A DNA stretch of 23,395 bases, taken from positions 1 to 23,395 of the IMG/VR virus record IMGVR_UViG_3300006790_002190. The stretch is one strand, 5' to 3'. The position numbers and the translations under genes are program-made. A model generated the notes under the pieces. It worked only from the letters and a program-made list of their open reading frames with translations, did not search any database and was not told where the DNA came from. Below, one piece after another: positions 1 through 5,492 of the stretch. The DNA comes from a virus. Each line of letters opens with the position of its first letter. Positions within the stretch are counted from its first letter, which is position 1.

Positions 1-341
1 GTCATTAAATGCCATAAAATGGGGGTACCAGGTTTAATTCTACTACCACCTGCTACCCCCACCACGTCATATGTTTGTAACCCCGTAAGTGTACGATCGA
101 TAAAATTAACCGAATCAATAGTTACATCGTCATGAGCAAAAATAATAGCATCATACCCATCACTTGATTCAAGAAACTCATTATATACTTCACATAAGCC
201 TTTTTTATTGTTAGTCTTTACTTCAAGAGTTGCATTAAAATTAGCATGACCTAAACCATGCTGCAGCATACTTTGGTAAAGATGAGTTTCCTTTTCATCT
301 TTTTTAGATGTTGCTGATGCTATTAAAACTTTACTACCCAT
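1..341 (-). CDS. Glycosyltransferase, N-terminal part (runs off window)
   Basis: The first 113 codons of a gene that continues past the left edge are visible. It starts MGSKVLIASATSKKDEKE. An AHDDV acidic motif at residues 69-73 follows a hydrophobic strand (YDAIIF), as in the metal-binding DxD turn of GT-A glycosyltransferases. A VVGVAGGSRIKPGTPILW stretch follows. The ATG at 339-341 lies 8 nt inside the upstream gene, so translation is probably coupled. Donor and acceptor sugars cannot be read from the sequence. Its role would be adding a sugar to a glycan in the host cytoplasm, together with the glycosyltransferase encoded just upstream. The fold class is fairly sure; the substrate is unknown. 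Confidence 0.7.
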   Translation of the reverse strand, partial: MGSKVLIASATSKKDEKETHLYQSMLQHGLGHANFNATLEVKTNNKKGLCEVYNEFLESSDGYDAIIFAHDDVTIDSVNFIDRTLTGLQTYDVVGVAGGSRIKPGTPILWHLM

Positions 342-582
342 CACTTTTTTCTTTTGAAGGACTACTGAAATGTTTTTCGACTACTGCGATCATATCTTCA
401 ACATCTTTCAATTCTTTAAATTTATTTTTTATTTCCGTTACAATATTAGGGTGCTCACCAATACCAACGGGTTGGTTAAGATAGACTTGAATTTCAGCTA
501 AAACTTGTAATCGTTTACCGATATACTCTTGTCTAATACCCGTAACAATATTTGAACCAACTACATTTTTTTCTTCCGACAT
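334..582 (-). CDS. Hypothetical protein, 82 aa
   Basis: I do not recognise this small protein. It is soluble and mixed-charge, with a probable helical C-terminal half (residues 45-70, rich in K/E/V) and no Cys, signal peptide or membrane segment. It sits between two glycosyltransferases, 9 nt downstream of one and overlapping the start of the next by 8 nt, so it is part of the same message. The context suggests an accessory protein for glycan modification, but this is only positional. A TAAAATA box lies 5 nt before the ATG, a variant of the box seen before other starts in this window. Confidence 0.6.
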   Translation of the reverse strand: MSEEKNVVGSNIVTGIRQEYIGKRLQVLAEIQVYLNQPVGIGEHPNIVTEIKNKFKELKDVEDMIAVVEKHFSSPSKEKSDG

Positions 583-591
583 AAAAATATT

Positions 592-1287
592 TTATCTATC
601 AACTAAGCTTTTCCAGTCATATAAAGGTGATTGATAATTTGATAAAACGGTTGTTGACCAGCCAGGTAATGATGAGTATAAATGTTTACCTTTATCTTTA
701 AGAGATAAAAATCTTAAATGATCTAACGAGCCTTGATGACCCCTATTACTAAAATCATAATGTATATCAAAATCTTCTTTTAGAGTTTTAATGCTACAAG
801 CGAACGTATCAGTAGTAGAAGGAACTTCTTTCCAAAAAATAGATTTCGTTAATCTTACATTGCTTTTATAATTTTTATAGTCATCTCCATATTTGTCAGG
901 GTGATCATACAACGTAACATAATCAAATTCTTTTAAACCTTCTAATAAAATTTTATCCCAATTTTGTCTATGAAGATAATCATCTTCTACAAAATATACG
1001 TACTTTGATTTTAACAATTTAGCATATTCTATTGATCGTAAATAGCTTTTAGCACCTGTTCCTCCATTTATATTAATGATAGGTATATCAAAATCATTTA
1101 CATAATGGTCTGTTTTTTGGACGCCGTCGAATAAAATTTTTACATCTAAATCTACTTCACCGGATTTAGTATCAATTAAGTTTTGAAGACACTTTTTTCT
1201 ATCAAACCACTTGGGTCTATCTTTTCCTACACTTATATTGCTAAAATTGCAATGACGAGATAGTACTGTTATTAAGGGTATGGCCAT
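592..1287 (-). CDS. GT-A type glycosyltransferase, 231 aa
   Basis: The protein has a GT2-like GT-A layout. An N-terminal strand (IPLITVLSRHC) is followed by a central YVYFVEDDYLH stretch at about residues 96-106, with E101-D102-D103 as the probable metal/nucleotide-sugar motif. A later segment, HQGSLDHLRFLSL, could carry the acceptor-side catalytic acid. There is no membrane segment, so it should act in the cytoplasm. Its start overlaps the end of the upstream Pyr_excise-like gene by 16 nt and its stop is 9 nt before the 82-aa gene. Alternative: an uncharacterised phage GT-fold protein that does not use sugars. The sugar specificity cannot be judged. Confidence 0.7.
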   Translation of the reverse strand: MAIPLITVLSRHCNFSNISVGKDRPKWFDRKKCLQNLIDTKSGEVDLDVKILFDGVQKTDHYVNDFDIPIININGGTGAKSYLRSIEYAKLLKSKYVYFVEDDYLHRQNWDKILLEGLKEFDYVTLYDHPDKYGDDYKNYKSNVRLTKSIFWKEVPSTTDTFACSIKTLKEDFDIHYDFSNRGHQGSLDHLRFLSLKDKGKHLYSSLPGWSTTVLSNYQSPLYDWKSLVDR

Positions 1288-1718
1288 ATGTATTCCAAAT
1301 CATCTTCCTCTTCCGGCCAAATATCTCTATACCACTCGGGTTGTTTCTGAATTAACATACTTCTATGTGATTTATGAATATCTTTTCTTCCTAACCATTC
1401 AGGATAAGAATGATTATTTTTTTCCACATAATGAGCAGCGATTTTATCGAAACAAGTATCCTTATATCCTCGTTCCTTCCAAGCAATACAAACATCCAAA
1501 CCATATTCCACTAATGCATTTGAATGATCATGACTATCTTTAAGATACCACATCTTTCTACAAGGATGATTTTTCCATCCTTTGTATGGCCTATCCTCTT
1601 TGGAAGCCTTGATAGAGTTTAATAACTGCAAAACTTCTACACGTTGTTTGCCTAAACGTTTTTGATCTAAAACTTTAGCGCTTTTGTAAAAGTTCTTGTA
1701 TGGTAAGAATGTTTGCAT
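1272..1718 (-). CDS. Pyrimidine-dimer glycosylase-like (Pyr_excise/MSMEG_6728 family)
   Basis: The N-terminus MQTFLPYKNFYKSAKVLD followed by QKRLGKQRVEVLQLL, then GWKNHPCRKMW and the CIAWKERGYKDT segment, match my memory of the MSMEG_6728 family, which is grouped with the T4 endonuclease V (DenV)-type Pyr_excise domain. DenV cleaves the glycosidic bond and backbone at UV-induced pyrimidine dimers. A repair role would suit a phage of sunlit water. The family assignment is from recall, and the family's activity is less well established than DenV's. The gene sits among glycosyltransferases, 12 nt below its upstream neighbour. A TATAAT hexamer lies 6 nt before the ATG (see the separate entry). 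The length of 148 aa fits the family. Confidence 0.7.
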   Translation of the reverse strand: MQTFLPYKNFYKSAKVLDQKRLGKQRVEVLQLLNSIKASKEDRPYKGWKNHPCRKMWYLKDSHDHSNALVEYGLDVCIAWKERGYKDTCFDKIAAHYVEKNNHSYPEWLGRKDIHKSHRSMLIQKQPEWYRDIWPEEEDDLEYIWPYP

Positions 1719-1724
1719 TACTTT

Positions 1725-1730
1725 ATTATA
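1725..1730 (-). promoter_or_regulatory. Possible -10 box (TATAAT), 6 nt before ATG of the Pyr_excise-like gene
   Basis: A perfect TATAAT on the minus strand is separated by six bases from the start codon at 1716-1718. No convincing -35 hexamer is visible 16-18 nt upstream (GAGGGA at the 16-nt spacing). If used, the transcript would start at or next to the ATG. Confidence 0.35.
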
Positions 1731-2513
1731 TCACTCTTCCGCAAATTCCCTCATGTCTAACATAGTAGGGTCTCTGTCGTCGTAATGTTTAATGTGAAGA
1801 TGACCATGATTAACGTCAAAGTATTTTTTCCTATCACAATGTGATTTTTCATTGTAATCATAGTATGATTTTATACCAGTTAAATACATTGCAAACGCCA
1901 ACTCATCTGCTATACCTGTAGTAAAGCCTGGGTGATTATAAGTTTCTTCACATAACATATCAAGCTTTTCTAAAAACAGTTTAAACTCAAATTTATCGTT
2001 AAATTTAAACATTGCAACAGGATCGTCACCAACCGGTATAACTTTTGCATCTTCTAAATTACCGATATATTTTTCGTAAAAGTAAATCGCTTTATTATCA
2101 TTATGTTCTACTTTTTTGTCTAAAGTAGCACCACCCATATCCCAGTATAACCCGTGTACAAAATGATTTGAAACGGTTTCTTCATTAACTTCATCAGTAA
2201 ACGTGATATCAGTTTGTAAGTGTAAAACTTTAAGATACCCTAACTCAAAAGCTTCTTTGATACCAAATCTAGTAGCTTGTAAAATTTCACAGAAACCACC
2301 TTCATGATCGTAACTTTTTACAAAATTTGTATTGGTATATTTTTTTATATCTACAATTTTTAAATTAGGATGATCATCAACCCTACTGGGGTTGGTAGTA
2401 ACGCAAATAAATTGCGTGTTAGGTAAAGCTTCACGCAATTTTGCAAATCTTCTGTTATATTCATCGATATATTCATCGTGAATAGCAGTTGTTTCAATAC
2501 AAAAATCCGTCAT
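1731..2513 (-). CDS. Possible glycosyltransferase-like protein, 260 aa
   Basis: This is a soluble 260-aa protein without a signal peptide. The order of elements resembles a GT-A domain. There is an N-terminal strand (TQFICVTTNP), a helix (ATRFGIKEAFELGY), then a strand ending in an acidic turn (KVLHLQTDITFTDE, about residues 94-107), where a DxD-type motif would sit. A His/Asp-rich C-terminus follows (HGHLHIKHYDDRDP). The motif is weak, so this is only a likely glycosyltransferase, supported by the flanking glycosyltransferase genes. Its ATG overlaps the stop of the upstream 44-aa gene (TAATG), which implies coupled translation. Confidence 0.5.
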   Translation of the reverse strand: MTDFCIETTAIHDEYIDEYNRRFAKLREALPNTQFICVTTNPSRVDDHPNLKIVDIKKYTNTNFVKSYDHEGGFCEILQATRFGIKEAFELGYLKVLHLQTDITFTDEVNEETVSNHFVHGLYWDMGGATLDKKVEHNDNKAIYFYEKYIGNLEDAKVIPVGDDPVAMFKFNDKFEFKLFLEKLDMLCEETYNHPGFTTGIADELAFAMYLTGIKSYYDYNEKSHCDRKKYFDVNHGHLHIKHYDDRDPTMLDMREFAEE

Positions 2514-2647
2514 TACCTACCTTGTCCGCGATATTGTTTTACATAATTTTTGCTATTTTTATTTTTACTTTGTTTCTTCGAATGTTGCCATTTACGGTTA
2601 ACAAGTTTACCAAATGTTACTTTTCTTTTATCTTTAATCTTAGCCAT
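2513..2647 (-). CDS. Small, highly basic protein, 44 aa
   Basis: A complete short reading frame runs from ATG at 2645-2647 to TAA at 2513-2515. It starts MAKIKDKRKVTFGKLVNRKW and ends QYRGQGR. Nearly a third of the residues are Lys or Arg and almost none are acidic, as in small nucleic-acid- or ribosome-binding proteins. Support for it being real: it fills the gap exactly, its stop overlaps the next start (TAATG), and a purine-rich GGGGATAA lies just before the ATG. I do not recognise the family. It could bind RNA or DNA, but this is inferred from charge only. Confidence 0.6.
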   Translation of the reverse strand: MAKIKDKRKVTFGKLVNRKWQHSKKQSKNKNSKNYVKQYRGQGR

Positions 2648-2650
2648 AAA

Positions 2651-2824
2651 TTATCCCCAATTAATGTCGTCGTAATTTTCTGAATAAGCAGAAATATTAT
2701 GTCTTGCTTTATCACCTTTACCCGCGTTTCTGTTCTCTGACTTATTATTCGAAGATGAAACTTTCGATTTTGCAGCCGGAACTGACGTTTTATTTACTTT
2801 TGAATATGGTATTTTATCACTCAT
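2651..2824 (-). CDS. Hypothetical small protein, 57 aa
   Basis: A reading frame from ATG at 2822-2824 to TAA at 2651-2653 encodes MSDKIPYSKVNKTSVPAAKS through to a C-terminus YDDINWG. The middle is Ser/Asn/Lys-rich and probably disordered, and the end is aromatic and acidic. It fits exactly between the tRNA-Arg (3' end at 2830) and the basic 44-aa gene (start at 2647), which argues that it is real. The start codon is only 5 nt after the encoded CCA of the tRNA, so tRNA 3' processing would give a nearly leaderless message. Function unknown. Confidence 0.55.
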   Translation of the reverse strand: MSDKIPYSKVNKTSVPAAKSKVSSSNNKSENRNAGKGDKARHNISAYSENYDDINWG

Positions 2825-2829
2825 AAAAG

Positions 2830-2906
2830 TGGTACACCTGGCACGACTCGAACGTGCGACCCACTGCTTAGAAGGCAGTTGTTCTATCCAACTGAACTAC
2901 AGGTGC
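2830..2906 (-). tRNA. tRNA-Arg (anticodon UCU)
   Basis: A complete cloverleaf of 77 nt is visible. The acceptor is GCACCUG/CAGGUGU, the anticodon arm ACUGC-CUUCUAA-GCAGU gives anticodon UCU, and the T arm is GCACG-UUCGAGU-CGUGC. The discriminator is A and CCA is encoded. It decodes AGA, a codon favoured in AT-rich genes. The 5' end is one base from the stop codon of the dCMP deaminase gene and the 3' end is 5 nt from the next ATG. Confidence 0.95.
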
Positions 2907-2907
2907 G

Positions 2908-3315
2908 TTAAATCTTTTCAATTATTATATCGGTCTGCCGAAGAAGATCAATACCTTCTTGCGTTCGATAATCTTCGTTATAAACTAGTCGAATTATTCC
3001 TGATTGAATTATTAACTTAGCACAATCAAAACAGGGAGAGCAAGTGAGATACATGGTAGAACCAATGCTGCTGTTGGTAGAACGAGCTATTTTCATTAAA
3101 GCATTACTTTCCGCATGCAAAACTTCAGGTTTTGTTTTGTTATCTACTTCACAGCTGTTATTAAATCCAGAAGGTGTACCATTAAATCCATTAGAAATAA
3201 CTTGACCATCTTTAACTATTACACAACCAACTTTACGACGTTCAGCTTTACTTAATTTAGAAAAACTATACGCCATTTCAATAAAAATTTTATCTAAATC
3301 AGTTTGTTGAGCCAT
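2908..3315 (-). CDS. Deoxycytidylate (dCMP) deaminase
   Basis: This enzyme converts dCMP to dUMP, feeding thymidylate synthesis. The zinc site is clear: H67-A-E69 (HAESN), with E69 as proton shuttle, and P94-C95-F-D-C98. The substrate loop GFNGTPSGFNNSC (residues 43-55) is typical of phage and bacterial dCMP deaminases. At 135 aa it is near the minimum for the family, lacking the longer insertions of the T4 enzyme. It would work with the nrdA/nrdB products encoded further upstream. It overlaps the preceding small gene by 17 nt and ends one base from tRNA-Arg. Cytidine-type deaminases are less likely given the loop. Confidence 0.93.
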   Translation of the reverse strand: MAQQTDLDKIFIEMAYSFSKLSKAERRKVGCVIVKDGQVISNGFNGTPSGFNNSCEVDNKTKPEVLHAESNALMKIARSTNSSIGSTMYLTCSPCFDCAKLIIQSGIIRLVYNEDYRTQEGIDLLRQTDIIIEKI

Positions 3316-3487
3316 TGAATTTTAAAATAGGAATTATTTCGTAATGATGGTGAGGTTTAAAATAATCGACATATTGTTTTGCATCTTCTATGTTGTTAAA
3401 TGTTGCATCAATATGCTGATCTTTACAAGCATAATTTACTTCAATATTTTGACTTAAACTATAAATTAAAACTGCTAATGAGGTCAT
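3299..3487 (-). CDS. Hypothetical small protein, 62 aa
   Basis: I do not recognise this protein. It starts MTSLAVLIYSLSQNIEVNY, followed by a helix-like stretch (NNIEDAKQYVDYF) and HHHYEIIPIL, which together look like a compact alpha/beta fold. The ATG shares four bases with the upstream stop (ATGA at 3484-3487) and the end runs 17 nt into dCMP deaminase, so it appears to be translated as part of a coupled chain. No cofactor or catalytic motif is visible. The tight overlap on both sides is the main reason to call it a gene. Confidence 0.55.
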   Translation of the reverse strand: MTSLAVLIYSLSQNIEVNYACKDQHIDATFNNIEDAKQYVDYFKPHHHYEIIPILKFNGSTN

Positions 3488-3684
3488 AAATCAGTAGGTG
3501 TTGCTAATATATTTTCTTTTGATCTATTATATATGTCATCCAATTCTTCTACCACATGATTTCTTCCCCATCTTGTTGTAATGACTGTTGCATCTTTTAC
3601 TCTTTCAATAGATACTACTGTATCCAAATTGTAAAGTACTGTTTCTTTACTTTGATAGTCCGTTAGTTTTACTAAGTGTGCCAT
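3484..3684 (-). CDS. Hypothetical small protein, 66 aa
   Basis: The protein begins MAHLVKLTDYQSKETVLYNL. The open frame extends upstream to 3744, but that extension lies inside the tRNA-Cys, so the ATG at 3682-3684, 10 nt after the tRNA's CCA, is the sensible start. The pattern of short strands (VKLTDY, TVLYNLDTVVSI, DATVITTRWG, NHVVEEL) followed by an acidic helix suggests a small beta-rich domain. It is faintly like FlbD-type small proteins, a resemblance I would not rely on. It is coupled to the next gene by an ATGA overlap. Function unknown. Confidence 0.6.
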   Translation of the reverse strand: MAHLVKLTDYQSKETVLYNLDTVVSIERVKDATVITTRWGRNHVVEELDDIYNRSKENILATPTDL

Positions 3685-3694
3685 AAATTTAAAT

Positions 3695-3770
3695 TGGAGC
3701 ACGCCCAGGGTAACGCTCCCTGCATAGATGGTTTTGCAGACCACTCCGTTCGCTTGCTCGGTCGACGTGC
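3695..3770 (-). tRNA. Atypical tRNA-Cys (anticodon GCA) with non-canonical D and T loops
   Basis: A 76-nt cloverleaf can be drawn. The acceptor GCACGUC/GGCGUGC is all paired with one U-G. The anticodon arm is GUGGU-CUGCAAA-ACCAU with anticodon GCA, the variable loop is CUAUG, and the T stem is CAGGG/CCCUG. Discriminator U and an encoded CCA follow; U73 with GCA is the Cys identity combination. The oddities are a T loop of AGCGUUA instead of UUCRANY, G at position 8 instead of U, and a D arm with only three solid pairs (CCG/CGG) and no GG pair in the loop. It lies one base from a normal tRNA-Ile2, which supports tRNA ancestry. It may be a functional unusual tRNA, a decaying one, or a tRNA mimic. 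Confidence 0.7.
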
Positions 3771-3771
3771 A

Positions 3772-3847
3772 TGGTGGGCCTTGTAGGATTTGAACCTACG
3801 GCCAATCGATTATGAGTCGATTGCTCTAACCGCTGAGCTAAAGGCCC
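3772..3847 (-). tRNA. tRNA-Ile2 (anticodon CAU, expected lysidine, reads AUA)
   Basis: A complete 76-nt cloverleaf is present. The acceptor is GGGCCUU/AAGGCCC, the D arm is GCUCAGCGGUUAGAGC, and the anticodon arm AUCGA-CUCAUAA-UCGAU has anticodon CAU. The T arm is GUAGG-UUCAAAU-CCUAC, with discriminator A and an encoded CCA. The D arm and the anticodon loop CUCAUAA closely match the E. coli minor isoleucine tRNA (ileX) as I recall it, not elongator or initiator Met. Host TilS would have to modify C34 to lysidine for AUA reading, which suits an AT-rich phage. Elongator Met is the alternative. Confidence 0.88.
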
Positions 3848-3856
3848 TATAAATAG

Positions 3857-3884
3857 ATATTAATTACGCCACTAATTAAATCAA
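3857..3884 (-). promoter_or_regulatory. Possible sigma70-like promoter for the tRNA-Ile2/tRNA-Cys pair
   Basis: On the minus strand TTGATT (3879-3884) and TAATAT (3857-3862) are separated by 16 bases. Initiation would fall a few bases before the tRNA-Ile2 5' end at 3847. The 16-nt spacing equals that of the two nrd-region promoters. The hexamers are imperfect and the region is AT-rich. The rest of the gene-free stretch 3848-3962 shows nothing else that I can support. Confidence 0.3.
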
Positions 3885-3962
3885 GCATAAATAGTCTTAC
3901 CTATTATACCTCTTATTCCTTAACTAGTATTAGGAATTTTATTGAGCAAGCTGGCTAGCTAT

Positions 3963-4586
3963 CTAAGAATTTTGGGCTATAACTGCGTTAATATAATCAG
4001 CTTCAGCTGAAGGGGATCCATTTTCTGTTATATATGAAATGGCAAGATCTTTTGCATTTTGAAGATATGCTCTCTGTTGGTCAGTCAAAGTTTCATTAAA
4101 TTGAGGCCATTCAAGATTATCTTCTATAACATTTTTCATATGAATAATGTTGTTTAATTTACCTGTAGGGGTTGTAATATCTACATTAATATCAGGTTTA
4201 AATCTTTCTTGAACATCAACCATAAATGTTATTAATTTTTGAGTTTGTTCAACCGTTAACATATTGTTACACGATTCTGCAGCTAATGATTCAGCAGACA
4301 TGGTACTTGCAGCCGGATCTTCAGAATCACACTGCCATGGTATAAATTTTTCAATTAAAACTTTAGCATCACCTAAAAGTGCATTAACATGATTTAAAAT
4401 TTCACCGGAGTTAGCTTCAATTACTAATGGGGCTATGTAATCTATTTCGTTTTGTAGTTTTGCTGTTTCTAATTTTACATCTTCAGTTTGATCTAAACTA
4501 CCATTAGCTGCCATAGCTTGATTAGCAGCTGCTAATTTATCTATTAAAGCCTGTTGTTGCAATTTTACACTATTAGGTAATCCCAT
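3963..4586 (-). CDS. Hypothetical protein, 207 aa, helical
   Basis: I do not recognise this protein. It is acidic and mostly helical. An N-terminal Gln/Ala-rich helix (residues 8-30) is followed by several amphipathic segments, and a QQRAYLQNAKDLAISYI helix lies near the C-terminus. There are two Cys residues in the middle (WQCD and ESCNN) and no signal peptide or membrane segment. It is a stand-alone transcription unit, with a strong terminator upstream (4622-4658) and a late-type box 5 nt before the ATG, suggesting a virion-associated or late protein. No tRNA or gene overlaps it, and a 115-nt gap separates it from tRNA-Ile2. Confidence 0.65.
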   Translation of the reverse strand: MGLPNSVKLQQQALIDKLAAANQAMAANGSLDQTEDVKLETAKLQNEIDYIAPLVIEANSGEILNHVNALLGDAKVLIEKFIPWQCDSEDPAASTMSAESLAAESCNNMLTVEQTQKLITFMVDVQERFKPDINVDITTPTGKLNNIIHMKNVIEDNLEWPQFNETLTDQQRAYLQNAKDLAISYITENGSPSAEADYINAVIAQNS

Positions 4587-4591
4587 AACAA

Positions 4592-4599
4592 TATTTATT
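4592..4599 (-). promoter_or_regulatory. Late-type box AATAAATA, 5 nt before ATG
   Basis: AATAAATA on the minus strand differs from the T4 late promoter TATAAATA at one position. It is 5 nt from the start codon of the 207-aa gene and directly downstream of a terminator, so this gene needs its own promoter here. It would give a transcript starting at or very near the ATG. Confidence 0.5.
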
Positions 4600-4621
4600 C
4601 AATTTGTAAATTAATCCTTAT

Positions 4622-4658
4622 AAAAAATTAGAGTTCATAGATATACTATGAACTCTAA
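4622..4658 (-). terminator. Rho-independent terminator after the two-helix membrane protein gene
   Basis: A perfect 13-bp inverted repeat (TTAGAGTTCATAG / CTATGAACTCTAA) with a 5-nt loop is followed on the minus strand by six Ts (4622-4627). It begins 18 nt after the stop of the 69-aa gene. The repeat also continues into A/T on the other side, but no plus-strand gene would use it. Confidence 0.88.
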
Positions 4659-4675
4659 AATTTATTTTATATTTT

Positions 4676-4885
4676 TTAAGATGATGCAATAAGCTTATTA
4701 ACACTCCATCTATAAACAAAAAAGTTTGTAGTTAGAGCACCAATTAGAATAATAGGCATAGCAAAGATTTCTGGTAAACCAACAATCCCTGCAATTAATC
4801 CTGATACAAATCCAATACCAGCTGCTGCAAGCATGCCAACTAACTGATATAAGAACCACCATAATAATACTGTACTGTTTTTCAT
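4676..4885 (-). CDS. Small two-helix membrane protein, possible holin
   Basis: The 69-aa protein has two predicted membrane helices. The first is about residues 7-34 (LLWWFLYQLVGMLAAAGIGF onward, rich in Gly/Ala with a GxxxG-like pattern). The second is about residues 40-58 (FAMPIILIGALTTNFFVY). A short basic C-terminus RWSVNKLIASS follows. Size and topology fit a class II holin, but holins have no diagnostic motif and I see no endolysin beside it. It follows a gene for an exported protein by 4 nt and is closed by a strong terminator, so the two probably work together in the cell envelope. Confidence 0.65.
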   Translation of the reverse strand: MKNSTVLLWWFLYQLVGMLAAAGIGFVSGLIAGIVGLPEIFAMPIILIGALTTNFFVYRWSVNKLIASS

Positions 4886-4889
4886 AAAT

Positions 4890-5480
4890 TTATTCCGTTA
4901 CAAATCTTTCTAGAAGAGGCGCACCTGGTCCTACTGCTCTTGGAGTATGCCAAACATATCCTAACTCAAATGTGTTAGCCATTTCAGGAGCTACGTCATC
5001 TACTATATCTCTGTAAGCCATATATTCTTCTGGGTTAGCAGCCATAATTTCATGACCAACTACAATGCCAAAACGTTTTTCGTTTTTTAAAACCCATCTA
5101 AAAATTAATTTTGTTAAACGTGGATTTTTTCTTGTTACTTCAAGTAAACAATTTAACTTTAAAAATCCTCCATGTGAATTAGGAATTGTTTCTATAAGGT
5201 TATAGAACGTTTGATGTTGATTAGAAGGGTTGGATTGTTTTACATGTATACTAACAAATCGAGGAATATCATTTACATCAAACCCCGCCCAAGTTTCTTC
5301 ATCACTGGCTTTTAAAAAATGATGTTGATCGTCCCCTTCATTAGTTAAAGGGTGTAATCTATGCCCATTAATGAAAATAATAATGTCAGGGCTATGCGAT
5401 AATTTGTCTAAATTATCTTGAATAGTACCACCCAACGCGTTACTAGCGGTTAATAATGCAATAATAAAAAATTTCTTCAT
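4890..5480 (-). CDS. Exported protein with signal peptide, 196 aa, function unknown
   Basis: The N-terminus MKKFFIIALLTASNALGG is a classic signal peptide (two Lys, a hydrophobic core, small residues before Gly17), so the product should enter the periplasm. The mature part has no motif I can name. It contains DIIIFINGHRLHPLT, a His-rich DDQHHF, a single Cys (LNCLLEV), GIVVGHEIMAANPEEYMAYRD and a Pro/Gly-rich tail (WHTPRAVGPGAPLL). HEIMAA is not the HExxH zinc signature. It is co-transcribed with the two-helix membrane protein. Possible roles are lysis control, superinfection exclusion or cell-wall action; none is supported directly. Confidence 0.7.
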   Translation of the reverse strand: MKKFFIIALLTASNALGGTIQDNLDKLSHSPDIIIFINGHRLHPLTNEGDDQHHFLKASDEETWAGFDVNDIPRFVSIHVKQSNPSNQHQTFYNLIETIPNSHGGFLKLNCLLEVTRKNPRLTKLIFRWVLKNEKRFGIVVGHEIMAANPEEYMAYRDIVDDVAPEMANTFELGYVWHTPRAVGPGAPLLERFVTE

Positions 5481-5492
5481 ATATTTTTTTAT

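Noticed and set aside
1280-1543. Plus-strand open frame of 87 codons
   Set aside because: It lies wholly opposite the Pyr_excise-like gene and its product has no family pattern. The other plus-strand frames at 2489, 2829, 8531, 11255, 13401, 16222, 17056, 19387 and 20058 are also opposite clear minus-strand genes, tRNA or structured RNA.
3685-3744. Upstream extension of the 66-aa gene
   Set aside because: The extra codons lie inside the tRNA-Cys; the later ATG has a sensible position after the CCA.
3915-3937. Possible terminator ATTCCT ... AGGAAT after the 207-aa gene
   Set aside because: Only six pairs, a long loop and no T run in the direction of transcription.
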